Positions 1-8,074 of a stretch of DNA of 16,948 bases are shown piece by piece. The DNA lies in the NCBI GenBank assembly GCA_027296185.1, contig JAPUJL010000418.1:1-16948 (forward strand), in the 5' to 3' direction. Each line of letters opens with the position of its first letter. The stretch's first letter is position 1. Below the pieces are notes generated by a model that worked only from the letters and a program-made list of their open reading frames with translations, was not told the origin of the DNA and did not search any database. The stretch is from SAR324 cluster bacterium (GTDB lineage Bacteria; SAR324; JACQKK01). Position numbers and translations under genes: made by a program.

Positions 1-37
1 CCTCAAGGAGAACCGGGCGCGCTTCTTCAAGCCGTGA
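1..37 (+). CDS. 3' end of an unidentified protein gene
   Basis: The first bases read in one plus-strand frame (codons from position 2) as LKENRARFFKP followed by TGA at 35-37. The tail is basic and aromatic and its codons end in G or C like the rest of the window, so it looks like the true C-terminus of a gene that starts before the window. Eleven residues are too few to name a family. The next gene downstream lies on the opposite strand, so this gene is transcribed toward the acetoacetate-CoA ligase gene. Confidence 0.5.
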   Translation, partial: LKENRARFFKP

Positions 38-189
38 ACGGCCGAAGCCGCGGGAGCAAGCGCGGCGATCTGGGATTTGCTTCCTCTCCCTCGCCCATAA
101 CCTGCCCGGCGCCGGTATCGCCCGCCCGTCACCCGCTCCACCCGCCGGGCAAACCCGGACGCGCTTGCGCCGAATGGACCCGAATTGGA

Positions 190-216
190 CATTCCCGCCC
201 GGGGCGAGCGGGAATG
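190..216. terminator. 9-bp perfect hairpin between converging genes
   Basis: CATTCCCGC at 190-198 and GCGGGAATG at 208-216 are exact reverse complements around a 9-base GC-rich loop. The hairpin lies about 150 bases after the stop of the plus-strand gene at the left edge and before the minus-strand genes, a natural place for a two-way terminator. There is no T-run on either side, so it is not a standard intrinsic terminator. It could equally be one copy of a dispersed REP-like palindrome. Confidence 0.4.
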
Positions 217-254
217 CCGGAGGAGAAAATCGGGAGAGGAATAACTTGCCGGAC

Positions 255-461
255 CTAATTGGTCGGCGTGAAGGACATGTCGAACACCCCCGTCCGGTTC
301 GTAAATCCGTCCGGGAAGGCGGATTGGAGATACATGCGCCGGCTCTGGTCGATCTTCACGGCCCGGCGCACCCTGGCCAATCGATACCGGGTCCCGGCGC
401 GGCCATGAATTGGCTTTCGGGTTGCGCCATCCCGCCGGGCGGGGCCGCCGTCAATCGAGGT
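255..461 (-). other. Coding-like frame downstream of the acetoacetate-CoA ligase gene, possible small gene or remnant
   Basis: On the minus strand a frame stays open from just after a TGA at 464-462 to a TAG at 257-255. Its last part reads like real protein (..VKIDQSRRMYLQSAFP.., then ..GVFDMSFTPTN), and about 30 of its last 34 codons end in G or C, matching genes here. Possible starts are TTG at 380, GTG at 371 or 359, and ATG at 335, giving roughly 26 to 41 residues; none has a clear ribosome binding site. The frame overlaps the last codons of the ligase gene in another frame. It may be a tiny gene, or the surviving C-terminus of a gene replaced by its neighbour. I do not recognise the family. 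Confidence 0.3.
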
Positions 462-2409
462 TCAGGGACTCGAACTGCCGCAACGAATGGGGATTGGCCA
501 GGGCGTCCCGGTTGTGCACCGGCTCCCCCTGAAGAATGCGGGTCACCGAGACCTCGACCTTCTTGCCGTTGAGAGTCACCGGTACTTCGGCGATGGTCAG
601 AATCTTGGCCGGGACGTGCCGGGGGGTGGCCTGGCTGCGGATGGCGCCGCGGATTTTCCGTTCGAGCTTCCCGGTCCATTTCACCTTCGGCATGAGCACC
701 ACGAACAGGATCACCCGCACGTCGCCCTCCCAGCGTTGGCCGACGACCAGGCTGTCCTGCACCTCCGGCAGCGCCTCGACGATTCGATAGATTTCCGCCG
801 TGCCCATGCGCACCCCGCCCGGATTGAGCGTCGCGTCGCTGCGGCCGTGAACGATCACGCCGCCCCGGCCATTGATCTCGACGAAGTCTCCGTGGCGCCA
901 CACGCCGGGGAAGCGGTCGAAGTAGGTCTCCCGATACTTCCGCCCATCGGGGTCGCCCCAGAAGCCGATGGGCATGGACGGGAAGGGCTGCCGGCACACC
1001 AGCTCGCCTTTGAAATTCCGGCGGGGCCGCCCGGACTCGTCGTAGGAGGCCAGGTCCACCCCCAGCGCCGCTCCTTGAATTTCCCCCCGGTGCACGGCCT
1101 GGAACGGGTTGCCCAGCATAAAGCAGCCCATGATGTCCGTTCCACCGCTGATGGAAGCGAGGTGCACGTCGGATTTCACCCGCTCGTACACCCAGTCGAA
1201 CAATTCCGGTTCCAGGGGCGCCCCAGTGGATAGAATCGTGCGTAAAGCGGAGAGGTCGTGGGACTTGCCGGGGCGCAATCCCGCCTGGCGGCAGGCGCCG
1301 AGAAACGTGGGGCTGGTGCCGAACGCGGTGATCTGCGTCTCCTCGGCCAGGCGGAACAGCCGGCTGACATCCGGAAACGTGGGGCTGCCGTCGTAGAGCA
1401 CCAGCGTGGCGCCCTGGGCCAGTCCGCTCACCAGCCAGTTCCACATCATCCATCCGCAGGTGGTGAAGTAGAACAGCCGATCGGCCGGCTTCACGTCGGT
1501 CTGCAGCTTGTGCTCGACGTGGTGCTTCAGCAGTGTGCCGCCCGCGCCGTGGACGATGCACTTGGGGGCGCCGGTGGTGCCCGAGGAAAAGAGAATGAAC
1601 GCAGGATGATCGAAGGGGAACGCCGGAAATTTCGGATCGCCCGCGCTCTTGCCGGATTTCAGCAGCGCCTTCCAGGAGAGCATCCCCCGGGGAGTGCGCA
1701 CCTTGGGATCGAGAAAGGGCACCAGGACGGTGCGCTCGATGCTGGGAATGTGCTTCCCCAACTGCCTGGCCTTGTCGAGGGTCCCGTGCCGCTTGCCGTT
1801 GTACTGGTATCCGTCGGCGCAGATCAGCACCTTGGGGTCGATCTGCCCGAACCGCTCTAGCACCCCCTCGTAGCCGAAATCGGGCGAGGTGGAGGAAAAC
1901 ACCGCACCCAGGGCGGTGGTGGCGAGCATGGCGACCACCGCCTCGACCGTGTTGGGCAGGTAGGCCGCCACACGGTCCCCCGGCTCCACGCCCAGCGCCT
2001 GCAACCCGCCGGCGGCTTGCGCCACCATTTCGTAAAGCTCGTTGTAGGTGACCGTGCGGCGGGGAGCGGCCTCCCCCTCGGCGATCAGGGCGGGCAGTTC
2101 GTCGCGCACCCGGAGCAGGTGCTGGGCGAAGTTGAAGCGGGTGCCGGGAAACCATTGCCGGTCGGGCTCGAAGCGCACCACCGGCATGGAGCGATCCCCC
2201 AGCACCGCGCGGTGTTCGGCGCGGGTCATCACCTCCGCGTCCAGCCACGCCTCCTCCCAGAAGGTTTCCAGGTTGTCGATGCTCCAGCGCTGCAGCGTCC
2301 CGTATTCCCCGTCGGGAATGTCGTGCCGGGCGCGCAGGGCCAGCAGGAAACTGTACAGATTGGAACTCACCACCCGCTGGCGGCTCGGCGTCCAGAGCGG
2401 TTGGGACAT
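451..2409 (-). CDS. Acetoacetate--CoA ligase (acetoacetyl-CoA synthetase)
   Basis: This 652-residue member of the ANL adenylating superfamily activates acetoacetate with ATP to acetoacetyl-CoA in the cytoplasm, allowing reuse of ketone bodies or polyhydroxybutyrate breakdown products. The N-terminus (about 35-100) matches the acetyl-CoA synthetase type. The ATP-binding loop FSSGTTGAPK lies at 274-283, followed by the AACS-typical stretch around TTCGWMMWNW (316-325). SGGTD is at 421-425, WRHGD at 504-508, and the C-terminal catalytic lysine is in LNGKK (613-617). Length and these motifs fit AACS rather than the related AcsA, which has shorter spacing and different pocket residues. The ATG at 2409 gives the normal start; only a weak AGG precedes it. 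The gene stands alone, 149 bp downstream of tgt on the same strand, with no partner thiolase or dehydrogenase in view. Confidence 0.95.
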   Translation of the reverse strand: MSQPLWTPSRQRVVSSNLYSFLLALRARHDIPDGEYGTLQRWSIDNLETFWEEAWLDAEVMTRAEHRAVLGDRSMPVVRFEPDRQWFPGTRFNFAQHLLRVRDELPALIAEGEAAPRRTVTYNELYEMVAQAAGGLQALGVEPGDRVAAYLPNTVEAVVAMLATTALGAVFSSTSPDFGYEGVLERFGQIDPKVLICADGYQYNGKRHGTLDKARQLGKHIPSIERTVLVPFLDPKVRTPRGMLSWKALLKSGKSAGDPKFPAFPFDHPAFILFSSGTTGAPKCIVHGAGGTLLKHHVEHKLQTDVKPADRLFYFTTCGWMMWNWLVSGLAQGATLVLYDGSPTFPDVSRLFRLAEETQITAFGTSPTFLGACRQAGLRPGKSHDLSALRTILSTGAPLEPELFDWVYERVKSDVHLASISGGTDIMGCFMLGNPFQAVHRGEIQGAALGVDLASYDESGRPRRNFKGELVCRQPFPSMPIGFWGDPDGRKYRETYFDRFPGVWRHGDFVEINGRGGVIVHGRSDATLNPGGVRMGTAEIYRIVEALPEVQDSLVVGQRWEGDVRVILFVVLMPKVKWTGKLERKIRGAIRSQATPRHVPAKILTIAEVPVTLNGKKVEVSVTRILQGEPVHNRDALANPHSLRQFESLNLD

Positions 2410-2540
2410 GGCCTGCTCTCGCTGCGGAAAAATTCGGCTGGAACGATGGACCCGCCGGCCTCCCTCCTCGGCAAAACCCTATCCATTCGGGGCTGGGGAG
2501 GCAAATCGGCGCGATTCGAGCCCGTTGGGTGTCCCTCGCG

Positions 2541-2556
2541 GCCCCGATGATGGGGC
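2541..2556 (-). terminator. Short GC hairpin just after tgt
   Basis: GCCCC and GGGGC form a 5-bp stem with a 6-base loop only 2 bases beyond the tgt stop codon. It may slow polymerase at the end of the tgt transcript, but no T-run follows on the minus strand, so this is a weak call. A loose promoter-like pair for the next gene (TTGCCT, 17 bases, TAGGGT on the minus strand) can be found in the remaining gap, which otherwise shows nothing definite. Confidence 0.25.
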
Positions 2557-2558
2557 GC

Positions 2559-3683
2559 TCAACTCCCCTGACCGCTCCGGTAGGTCTCGAGGAATTGCGC
2601 GGCGAAAGGGGCGAAGCGGCCCTCGACGATGGCCTGGCGGGCCTGGCGCATCAGTTCCAGGTAGAAGTGCAGGTTGTGCCAGGTGTTCAGCCGCATGGAG
2701 AGGATCTCGCCGGCGACGTAGAGATGGCGCAGGTAGGCGCGGCTGTAATGGCGGCAGGCGGGGCAGGGGCAACCCTCGTCCAGGGGCGCGGGGTCTTCCC
2801 GATAGCGGGCCTGCTTGATGGACAGCTTGCCGTGGCGGGTATAGAGGGAGCCGTTACGGGCGTTGCGGGTCGGCAGCACGCAATCGAACAGGTCCATGCC
2901 CGCGCCGATGGCGGCCAGCAGGTCTTCCGGCTCCCCCATGCCCATCAGGTAGCGGGGCCGCTCCGCCGGCAGCAGGGGCGCCGAAAGGGCCACCGTCTCG
3001 TGAATGGCGGCGGTGGATTCCCCCAGGCTCAGACCCCCGAGGGCGTAGCCGTCGAAGTCCAGCGCCACGATCTCCTCGCTGCTCCGGCGGCGCAGCACCT
3101 CCGAGGTGCCCCCCTGGGTAATCCCGAACAGCGCGCCCTTTTGCGGGCCGTCCTGCCGGTCATGGGCCGCCTTGCAGCGGGCGGCCCAGCGGCTCGTGAG
3201 GGCCAGCGCCTCGGACAGCTCCCCTTCCGCCGCGGTGGCGGGCAGCGGCCGGTCTAGGCACATGAAGATGTCGGCGCCCAGCGCCCGCTGGATCTCGACA
3301 GCGCCTTCCGGCGAGAGAAAGAGCCGGGTGCCGTCCAGGTGGCTGCGGAAAGCCACGCCCTCCTCGCTCACCCGGTTCAGGCCGGAGAGGGAGACCACCT
3401 GGAAGCCGCCGCTGTCGGTGAGGAGCGGCCCGTCCCAGTGCATGAAGCGGTGCAACCCGCCCAGCCGGCGGATGGTCTCCTCGCCGGGCCGGAGGTGGAG
3501 ATGGTAGGTGTTGGCCAGCAGGATGCGTGCGCCGAGCCCCTCCAGCTCTTCGGGCGTCATGGCCTTGACGGTGGCCTGGGTGCCGACCGGCATGAAGACG
3601 GGCGTCTCCACCACGCCCCGGCCGGTGCGCATCGAGCCGGCCCGGGCCTCGCCCTCCCGGGCCTGCACCTCAAAGCCGATCAT
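2559..3683 (-). CDS. tgt: tRNA-guanine transglycosylase (queuosine pathway)
   Basis: Tgt swaps guanine-34 of Asp, Asn, His and Tyr tRNAs for preQ1 on the way to queuosine. The protein has 374 residues, the usual bacterial length. DSGGFQV begins at D90 (general acid/base aspartate). FDCVLPTRNARNG holds the nucleophile aspartate near 267. The zinc site is C305, C307, C310 and H336, matching the E. coli pattern. The segment that normally reads DECTPYP reads DRPLPAT here (from D144), and the usual GGLAVGE reads GGLSLGE; both line the base-binding pocket. The ATG at 3683 is chosen because it starts the conserved N-terminus. It overlaps the end of the upstream alkyltransferase-like gene by 14 bp, so the two are probably co-transcribed. 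The common queA and yajC-secDF partners are absent, which leaves open that this is a second, divergent tgt copy. Confidence 0.94.
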   Translation of the reverse strand: MIGFEVQAREGEARAGSMRTGRGVVETPVFMPVGTQATVKAMTPEELEGLGARILLANTYHLHLRPGEETIRRLGGLHRFMHWDGPLLTDSGGFQVVSLSGLNRVSEEGVAFRSHLDGTRLFLSPEGAVEIQRALGADIFMCLDRPLPATAAEGELSEALALTSRWAARCKAAHDRQDGPQKGALFGITQGGTSEVLRRRSSEEIVALDFDGYALGGLSLGESTAAIHETVALSAPLLPAERPRYLMGMGEPEDLLAAIGAGMDLFDCVLPTRNARNGSLYTRHGKLSIKQARYREDPAPLDEGCPCPACRHYSRAYLRHLYVAGEILSMRLNTWHNLHFYLELMRQARQAIVEGRFAPFAAQFLETYRSGQGS

Positions 3684-4053
3684 GATCGGCCGCGGGCTCC
3701 CAGCGGTACTGGGCCAGATCCACTGTTCCGTTGCGGAAGCGCACCCCTTCCCCTTCCAGCAGGCGCCGCTGCCGCCGCTCGGGGCTGCCCACGGCTCTCG
3801 AGGGCGACGGAGCGCGGTGCGAAATGCGGCCCTGGGCGTTGATCACCCGATGCCACGGGAGTTCCATCCCGCGCGGGACGCCGGCCAGTGCCCGACCCAC
3901 GTGGCGAGCGCTCCGGGGCGCTCCGGCGAGACGGGCGATCTGGCCATAGGTGGCCACCCGCCCGGGCGGGATGCGCCGGATCCAAGCGTAGACCCGCGCC
4001 CGAAAGGTGGCGCCATCGAGATCGCCGCCGGGGGCCGGAGATTGACGCTGCAT
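3670..4053 (-). CDS. atl: Alkyltransferase-like protein (ATL), DNA alkylation damage sensor
   Basis: This 127-residue protein has the DNA-binding C-terminal domain of O6-alkylguanine-DNA alkyltransferases: RIPPGRVATYGQIA (27-40), the helix-turn-helix with SARHVGRAL (48-56), then PWHRVINAQGRIS (66-78). In true alkyltransferases the motif is PCHR with a reactive cysteine; here it is tryptophan 67, the mark of ATL proteins. Known ATLs bind O6-alkylguanine, flip the base and hand the lesion to nucleotide excision repair instead of repairing it. The ATG at 4053 gives a normal ATL length; a GTG at 4128 would add 25 residues with no family resemblance. The gene ends inside the start of tgt (14-bp overlap). 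Confidence 0.9.
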   Translation of the reverse strand: MQRQSPAPGGDLDGATFRARVYAWIRRIPPGRVATYGQIARLAGAPRSARHVGRALAGVPRGMELPWHRVINAQGRISHRAPSPSRAVGSPERRQRRLLEGEGVRFRNGTVDLAQYRWEPAADHDRL

Positions 4054-4117
4054 GGGGAACGCCGGCGGATCGCCGTGGGTGAACGGCCTGAAGGATCGCA
4101 GGGATGGAGACGCTGTC

Positions 4118-4134
4118 CGTATTATCACGATACG
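4118..4134. promoter_or_regulatory. Inverted repeat with a -10-like GATAAT upstream of the ATL gene
   Basis: CGTAT (4118-4122) and ATACG (4130-4134) are reverse complements separated by 7 bases. On the minus strand the same stretch contains GATAAT (4126-4121), a good sigma70 -10 hexamer, but no convincing -35 lies 16-18 bases upstream. This could be the promoter and an operator for the ATL-tgt pair, about 65 bp before the chosen ATG. Confidence 0.25.
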
Positions 4135-4221
4135 CGGAAACGGAACCGCGCCTTGGCTCTCCGGCTGCCTATCGCCGGCTCCGCTCCATCGCCGGACGAG
4201 CCCCTTCCGCGGGCGGCCGAA

Positions 4222-5373
4222 TCAGGCCCACATGTCGAAGGATTGCTTGATGTTCGGGCTCAACTCCGATTCCACCATGACCGAGATGGCGGTCAAAAAG
4301 GGCACGACCGCCGTTTTCAAGGCATTGAAGTACGCCGACCGGCTCGCCGGGTAGTCGGACTCGGCGATCTCGTGAAACTCGCCGTTGGCGCCGTGCAAGA
4401 ATACCTTGAGATGGGGGTAGAGCGCCATCTTGCCGTCGCCTAGCGACAGGATGTCGTCGAAAGCCTCGTCCGCGAAGCCGACCAGGTAGCTGAAGCCCAC
4501 CGTCCGGGTTTTGAAGACGAGGTAGCGGTCTTCCAGACTGAAGCTGAACCGGCGGACGATTTTGCTCATCATCGCGACGAACTCGTCGCGGACTTCGATG
4601 CCCCCCCAGAATTCGGCGTTCTTCCCGTTCATGATGGGGTGCATCGTCTTGTTGAAGCGCCGGTACGGACCCCGGTCGTTTTCCAGGGAGAGGTTGGTCA
4701 TCTCCTCGAGCTTACTTTCGCGGAGTTGCTCCACCTGCTTCAGCGCCGCCTGCAGCGCCTCGCCGCTTAGCTCCTCGACCGGCTTGCCCAGCTCCGCCTG
4801 ATAGGGGCGCAGCCATTCCAGCAGAAACTCCTTCTTCTTCTCATTGTAGTGCCACAACTGAGGAGCCTGGCTGAGCTTGAACATGTCCATCCGAACGTTG
4901 CGGTATTCGCCGTCGGGGTCCAATGCCTGGAGGTTGGCGAGAAATTTTTGTAGGATCGTATCGTCCGGGGAAAACGACAGCAGTTGCGCCAAGTTGCTCG
5001 ACGTGTTGCGCACGAGTTTTTTCACGTGCGCCACGTACTCTTCCTCGGTGGCGAACTTGCCGGCGCCCGTTTTTTTGCGGAAGGCGGACAGGTTGATATT
5101 CTTCTCGGATCCGAAGGGAATTTCCGTGAGCGATTCCAGCTTCTTGCGCAGTTCTTCCAAGGGCTCCTCGGAGACGCGGAGGGCCTTGAGCTTCATCTCG
5201 ACTTCGCTCAGCCCTTCGATCAGTCCCGGCTCTTGCACGTAGTCGGACAGGAGCCCCGCGACGACATCCAGGTACTCGTCGATCGCGGGTGCGAGCTCTT
5301 CCCGGGTTTCGAAGGCGACCGCTCCCGCTTCGGACTTATCGTAGACGGTGGAGAAATCGGATTTCTTGTCCAT
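4222..5373 (-). CDS. Unrecognised 383-residue soluble protein
   Basis: I do not recognise this family. The protein begins MDKKSDFSTVYDKSEAG, has no signal peptide or membrane segment, and is rich in Lys and Glu. Residues about 53-92 look like a charged helical or coiled-coil stretch, and a second Glu/Lys/Gln-rich helix lies near 205-235. The C-terminal third has more aromatic and beta-like segments (FSFSLEDRYLVFKTRTVGFS) and ends SFDMWA. Codon choice looks less GC-extreme than the neighbours, with several A- or T-ending codons and runs such as AAA-AAA, which hints at a different history. The ATG at 5373 is the first in frame. A 168-bp gap separates it from the ATL gene, so it is probably its own transcription unit. 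It diverges from priA. Confidence 0.8.
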   Translation of the reverse strand: MDKKSDFSTVYDKSEAGAVAFETREELAPAIDEYLDVVAGLLSDYVQEPGLIEGLSEVEMKLKALRVSEEPLEELRKKLESLTEIPFGSEKNINLSAFRKKTGAGKFATEEEYVAHVKKLVRNTSSNLAQLLSFSPDDTILQKFLANLQALDPDGEYRNVRMDMFKLSQAPQLWHYNEKKKEFLLEWLRPYQAELGKPVEELSGEALQAALKQVEQLRESKLEEMTNLSLENDRGPYRRFNKTMHPIMNGKNAEFWGGIEVRDEFVAMMSKIVRRFSFSLEDRYLVFKTRTVGFSYLVGFADEAFDDILSLGDGKMALYPHLKVFLHGANGEFHEIAESDYPASRSAYFNALKTAVVPFLTAISVMVESELSPNIKQSFDMWA

Positions 5374-5453
5374 GGATCGCTCAGCGATGGGTGCGAAAGG
5401 AGCAGGGCAGGGGCTCGGGCTCCACTGGGCCCGCCTCGATCACCTAATTTTCG

Positions 5454-5488
5454 CGCCCCTGGATTTCCGGCGCGCCAGTCAAGGGGCG
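5454..5488. repeat. Imperfect inverted repeat in the divergent region before priA
   Basis: CGCCCCT (5454-5460) and AGGGGCG (5482-5488) are exact reverse complements, and an inner TGG/CCA pair extends the stem after a 4-base bulge. It lies between the divergent starts of the 383-residue protein and priA. On the minus strand TTGACT (5482-5477) falls within the right arm but has no good -10 partner. It could be an operator or a structured leader; the rest of this 214-bp gap shows nothing I can call. Confidence 0.3.
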
Positions 5489-5587
5489 AGGGTTCCGTAT
5501 CCCGTTGAGGCGGGCGCCAAGGGTCACCCCACAAGGCCGGCTTAAGACCCCGGCATTCTAAGCCACAATCCATTCCCGCGATCAAGG

Positions 5588-8008
5588 ATGATTGCCGAAG
5601 TCGCCCTCAACGTTCCCCTCCGCAGCACGTTCGATTACCTGCTGCCCGAGGCGCAGGAGACTGCGGTGTCGCCCGGGTTGCGCGTGATCGTGCCATTCGG
5701 CCGGCGCCAGCTGACGGGTATCGTCGTGGGCCTCAAGGAGCGCTCGGCCCTACCGCCCGAACGCCTCAAGGTCATTCGGCGCATCCCTCGTCAAGAAACG
5801 GTTTTCTCCGACGAACTGTTTCGTTTCACCCGCTGGTTGGCCGAATATTACGTCTGCGGCTGGGGCGAGGTGCTCAACGCGGCGCTGCCTTGCGGCCTGG
5901 GCGCGCGATACCGCGTCGTGTACCGGCTCGGCCCTTCCGCGGCGGAAGGGGGCGCGTTGGAGAGGCTTTCCGCGGCCATGCGCGGATTCCTGGCCGCCCA
6001 TCCCAGTTGGAGCGAGGCGCAATGGCGGCGCTCCGCCCAGACGCCGGAAGAGCGGGAGTGGCTGGCCCGGGAGAGCGATCCCGGCGGCGCGGTGGAGGCG
6101 GTCTACGAGTTCGACGGCGCCCCGCCCCTGCGCGAGGAGAAGTGGCTGCGGTTGCGCCCGGGCGCCGGCCGGCCGGACGAGCGGCGGCGGGACAAACCGA
6201 CCCGCAAGGCGCAGGTGCTCCAACTCCTGCGGGACGACGGGGAAGTTTCCCTCACCCAGCTGGGGGCGCTGATGCCCTCCCCGAACCGGATCGTGAATGC
6301 CCTGGCCGCCGAGGGACACGTCGAGGTTTTCACCCGGCCCACCGAGATTCAGGCCGAAGCCCCCGAGCTTCCGCCCGCCGAGCCCTTCCACACCCTGACG
6401 CCCGACCAAGAGCCGGTGGTGGAGGCGATCCGGGGAGCCCTCGGTGAGGGTGTTTACCGGCCCTTCCTCCTGGAAGGCGTCACCGGCAGCGGCAAGACGG
6501 AGGTCTATTTGCACGCCGTGCACGAGGCCTTGCGCCTCGGCCGCACGGCCCTGGTGCTGGTGCCGGAAATCGCGCTGACGGCGGAGATTCTGCGGCGGTT
6601 CCGGTCCCGCTTCGGGCGGGACGTGGCGGTGCTGCACAGCGCCATGGACGACCGCCGGCGCCTCGCCGAATGGATGCGCGCCCGGCGAGGCGAGGCGAAA
6701 GTGGTGATCGGGGCGCGTAGCGCGGTGTTCGCGCCCTTGGCCGATCTGGGGCTGCTGATCGTCGACGAGGAGCACGACGGTTCCTATAAGCAGGACGAGA
6801 CGCCGCGCTATCACGCCCGGGACGCCGCCCTGGTGCGGGCCCGGGAAAACGGAGCGGTGGTGGTGCTGGGCACGGCGACGCCTTCGATGGAATCCCTGCA
6901 CAACGTGACCGTGGGCAAGCTGGAGCGGCTCGCCCTGCCCAACCGGGTGGCGAACCGCGCCCTGCCGGAGGTGGAGCTGATCGATTTGCGCACCGCGCGG
7001 CGGCGGAAGGGGAGCGCCCTGTTCAGCATGGATTTGGTCGATGCCCTGGGCGAAACGCTGCGCCAAGGGCAGCAGGCGATCCTGTTCCTCAACCGCCGCG
7101 GGTTCGCCCAGTTGATTCGCTGCGAAGGCTGCGGCGAGGCGATCCTCTGCCCCAACTGCAGCCTCTCGCTGGTTTACCACCGGGCGGCGGAGCGGCTGCG
7201 CTGCCACCATTGCGAATACGCCGCGCCCGTGCCGCCGGTTTGTCCCGCGTGCGGTGCGGCGGAACTGGCGGAATTCGGCTTGGGCACCGAGCGCATCGAG
7301 CAGGAAGTGGCGAAGCTCTTTCCCACCGCCCGCATCCTGCGCATGGACAGCGATTCCTTGCGCCGCCGGGGGGCGCTGGAGCGGATGATCGCCGGCATCC
7401 GCCGCCGGGACTACGACGTGATCATCGGCACGCAGATTCTCGCCAAGGGCCACGACTTTCCCCACATTACCCTGGTGGCGGCGGTGCTGGCGGATGTGGC
7501 GCTGAATCTGCCGGATTTCCGGGCCGCGGAGCGCACCTTCCAGATCCTGACCCAGATGGCCGGGCGCGCCGGGCGGGGCGATCATCCGGGGACCGTGATG
7601 ATCCAGACTTACAAGCCCGATCACCACGCCCTGGTCTACGTGCGGGATCACAATACCGCGCGCTTCGCCGAAGCCGAGTTGGCCATCCGGGAGGCGACCC
7701 AGACCCCGCCCTTCACCCATCAGGTGATGATCTGGGTCAGCAGCACCGCCCCCGATCGCGCCGAGCGGCTGGCCCGCCAGCTGAACCGCCGGGTGCGCGC
7801 CGAGCGGGCGGAAGGGGTCGCGGTGCTGGGCCCGGCGGAGGCTCCGATCCGCAAGGTGAACCGCCGCTTCCGCTGGATGGTGCTGCTGCGCTCCACGTCG
7901 GTGGCCCGCATGCGCCGGGTCTTGACCAGGGTGCTGGACGACCCGGAATTCAAGGTCAACCATCCGGACCGGGTGGTGGCCGACGTGGACCCGCAGAGCC
8001 TGTTGTGA
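5588..8008 (+). CDS. priA: Primosomal protein N' (PriA replication-restart helicase)
   Basis: PriA recognises stalled or collapsed replication forks, unwinds the lagging arm 3'-5', and starts reloading of DnaB. The N-terminal 3'-DNA-binding domain begins in the family-typical way (VALNVPLRSTFDYLLPE). Walker A GVTGSGKT is at about 297-304 and the Walker B box DEEH at about 393-396. Two zinc sites are formed by cysteine pairs at 512/515, 521/524, 539/542 and 552/555, the region PriA needs to pair with the rest of the primosome. The QMAGRAGRG helicase motif follows near 655. At 806 residues it is longer than E. coli PriA (about 730); the extra length appears to lie between the N-terminal domain and Walker A (about 115-270). 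The ATG at 5588 fits the family N-terminus, though the AAGG before it is too close to be an ideal ribosome binding site. Confidence 0.97.
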   Translation: MIAEVALNVPLRSTFDYLLPEAQETAVSPGLRVIVPFGRRQLTGIVVGLKERSALPPERLKVIRRIPRQETVFSDELFRFTRWLAEYYVCGWGEVLNAALPCGLGARYRVVYRLGPSAAEGGALERLSAAMRGFLAAHPSWSEAQWRRSAQTPEEREWLARESDPGGAVEAVYEFDGAPPLREEKWLRLRPGAGRPDERRRDKPTRKAQVLQLLRDDGEVSLTQLGALMPSPNRIVNALAAEGHVEVFTRPTEIQAEAPELPPAEPFHTLTPDQEPVVEAIRGALGEGVYRPFLLEGVTGSGKTEVYLHAVHEALRLGRTALVLVPEIALTAEILRRFRSRFGRDVAVLHSAMDDRRRLAEWMRARRGEAKVVIGARSAVFAPLADLGLLIVDEEHDGSYKQDETPRYHARDAALVRARENGAVVVLGTATPSMESLHNVTVGKLERLALPNRVANRALPEVELIDLRTARRRKGSALFSMDLVDALGETLRQGQQAILFLNRRGFAQLIRCEGCGEAILCPNCSLSLVYHRAAERLRCHHCEYAAPVPPVCPACGAAELAEFGLGTERIEQEVAKLFPTARILRMDSDSLRRRGALERMIAGIRRRDYDVIIGTQILAKGHDFPHITLVAAVLADVALNLPDFRAAERTFQILTQMAGRAGRGDHPGTVMIQTYKPDHHALVYVRDHNTARFAEAELAIREATQTPPFTHQVMIWVSSTAPDRAERLARQLNRRVRAERAEGVAVLGPAEAPIRKVNRRFRWMVLLRSTSVARMRRVLTRVLDDPEFKVNHPDRVVADVDPQSLL

Positions 8009-8074
8009 ACCGCGCGGATTGCTGTGAACAGCGGGAGGCGGCCGGGCGCCGGAACCGAGGTTCGGTGCGAAGAC

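Noticed and set aside
356..2248. Long alternative minus-strand frame inside the acetoacetate-CoA ligase gene
   Set aside because: Arg/Gly/Ala-rich with no recognisable domain; the overlapping frame encodes a full ligase.
4054..4128. Upstream GTG start for the ATL gene
   Set aside because: It adds 25 residues that match nothing in ATL proteins and overlaps the promoter-like GATAAT; the ATG at 4053 gives the usual length.
5750..7963. Very long open frame antisense to priA (over 700 codons)
   Set aside because: It is rich in Arg, Gly, His and Pro with no domain, as expected for the shadow of a high-GC gene; PriA on the other strand has all its motifs.
8009..8074. Intrinsic terminator between converging priA and rodA
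   Set aside because: Only weak 4-bp stems (GCTG-TGAA-CAGC) and no T-run on either strand.
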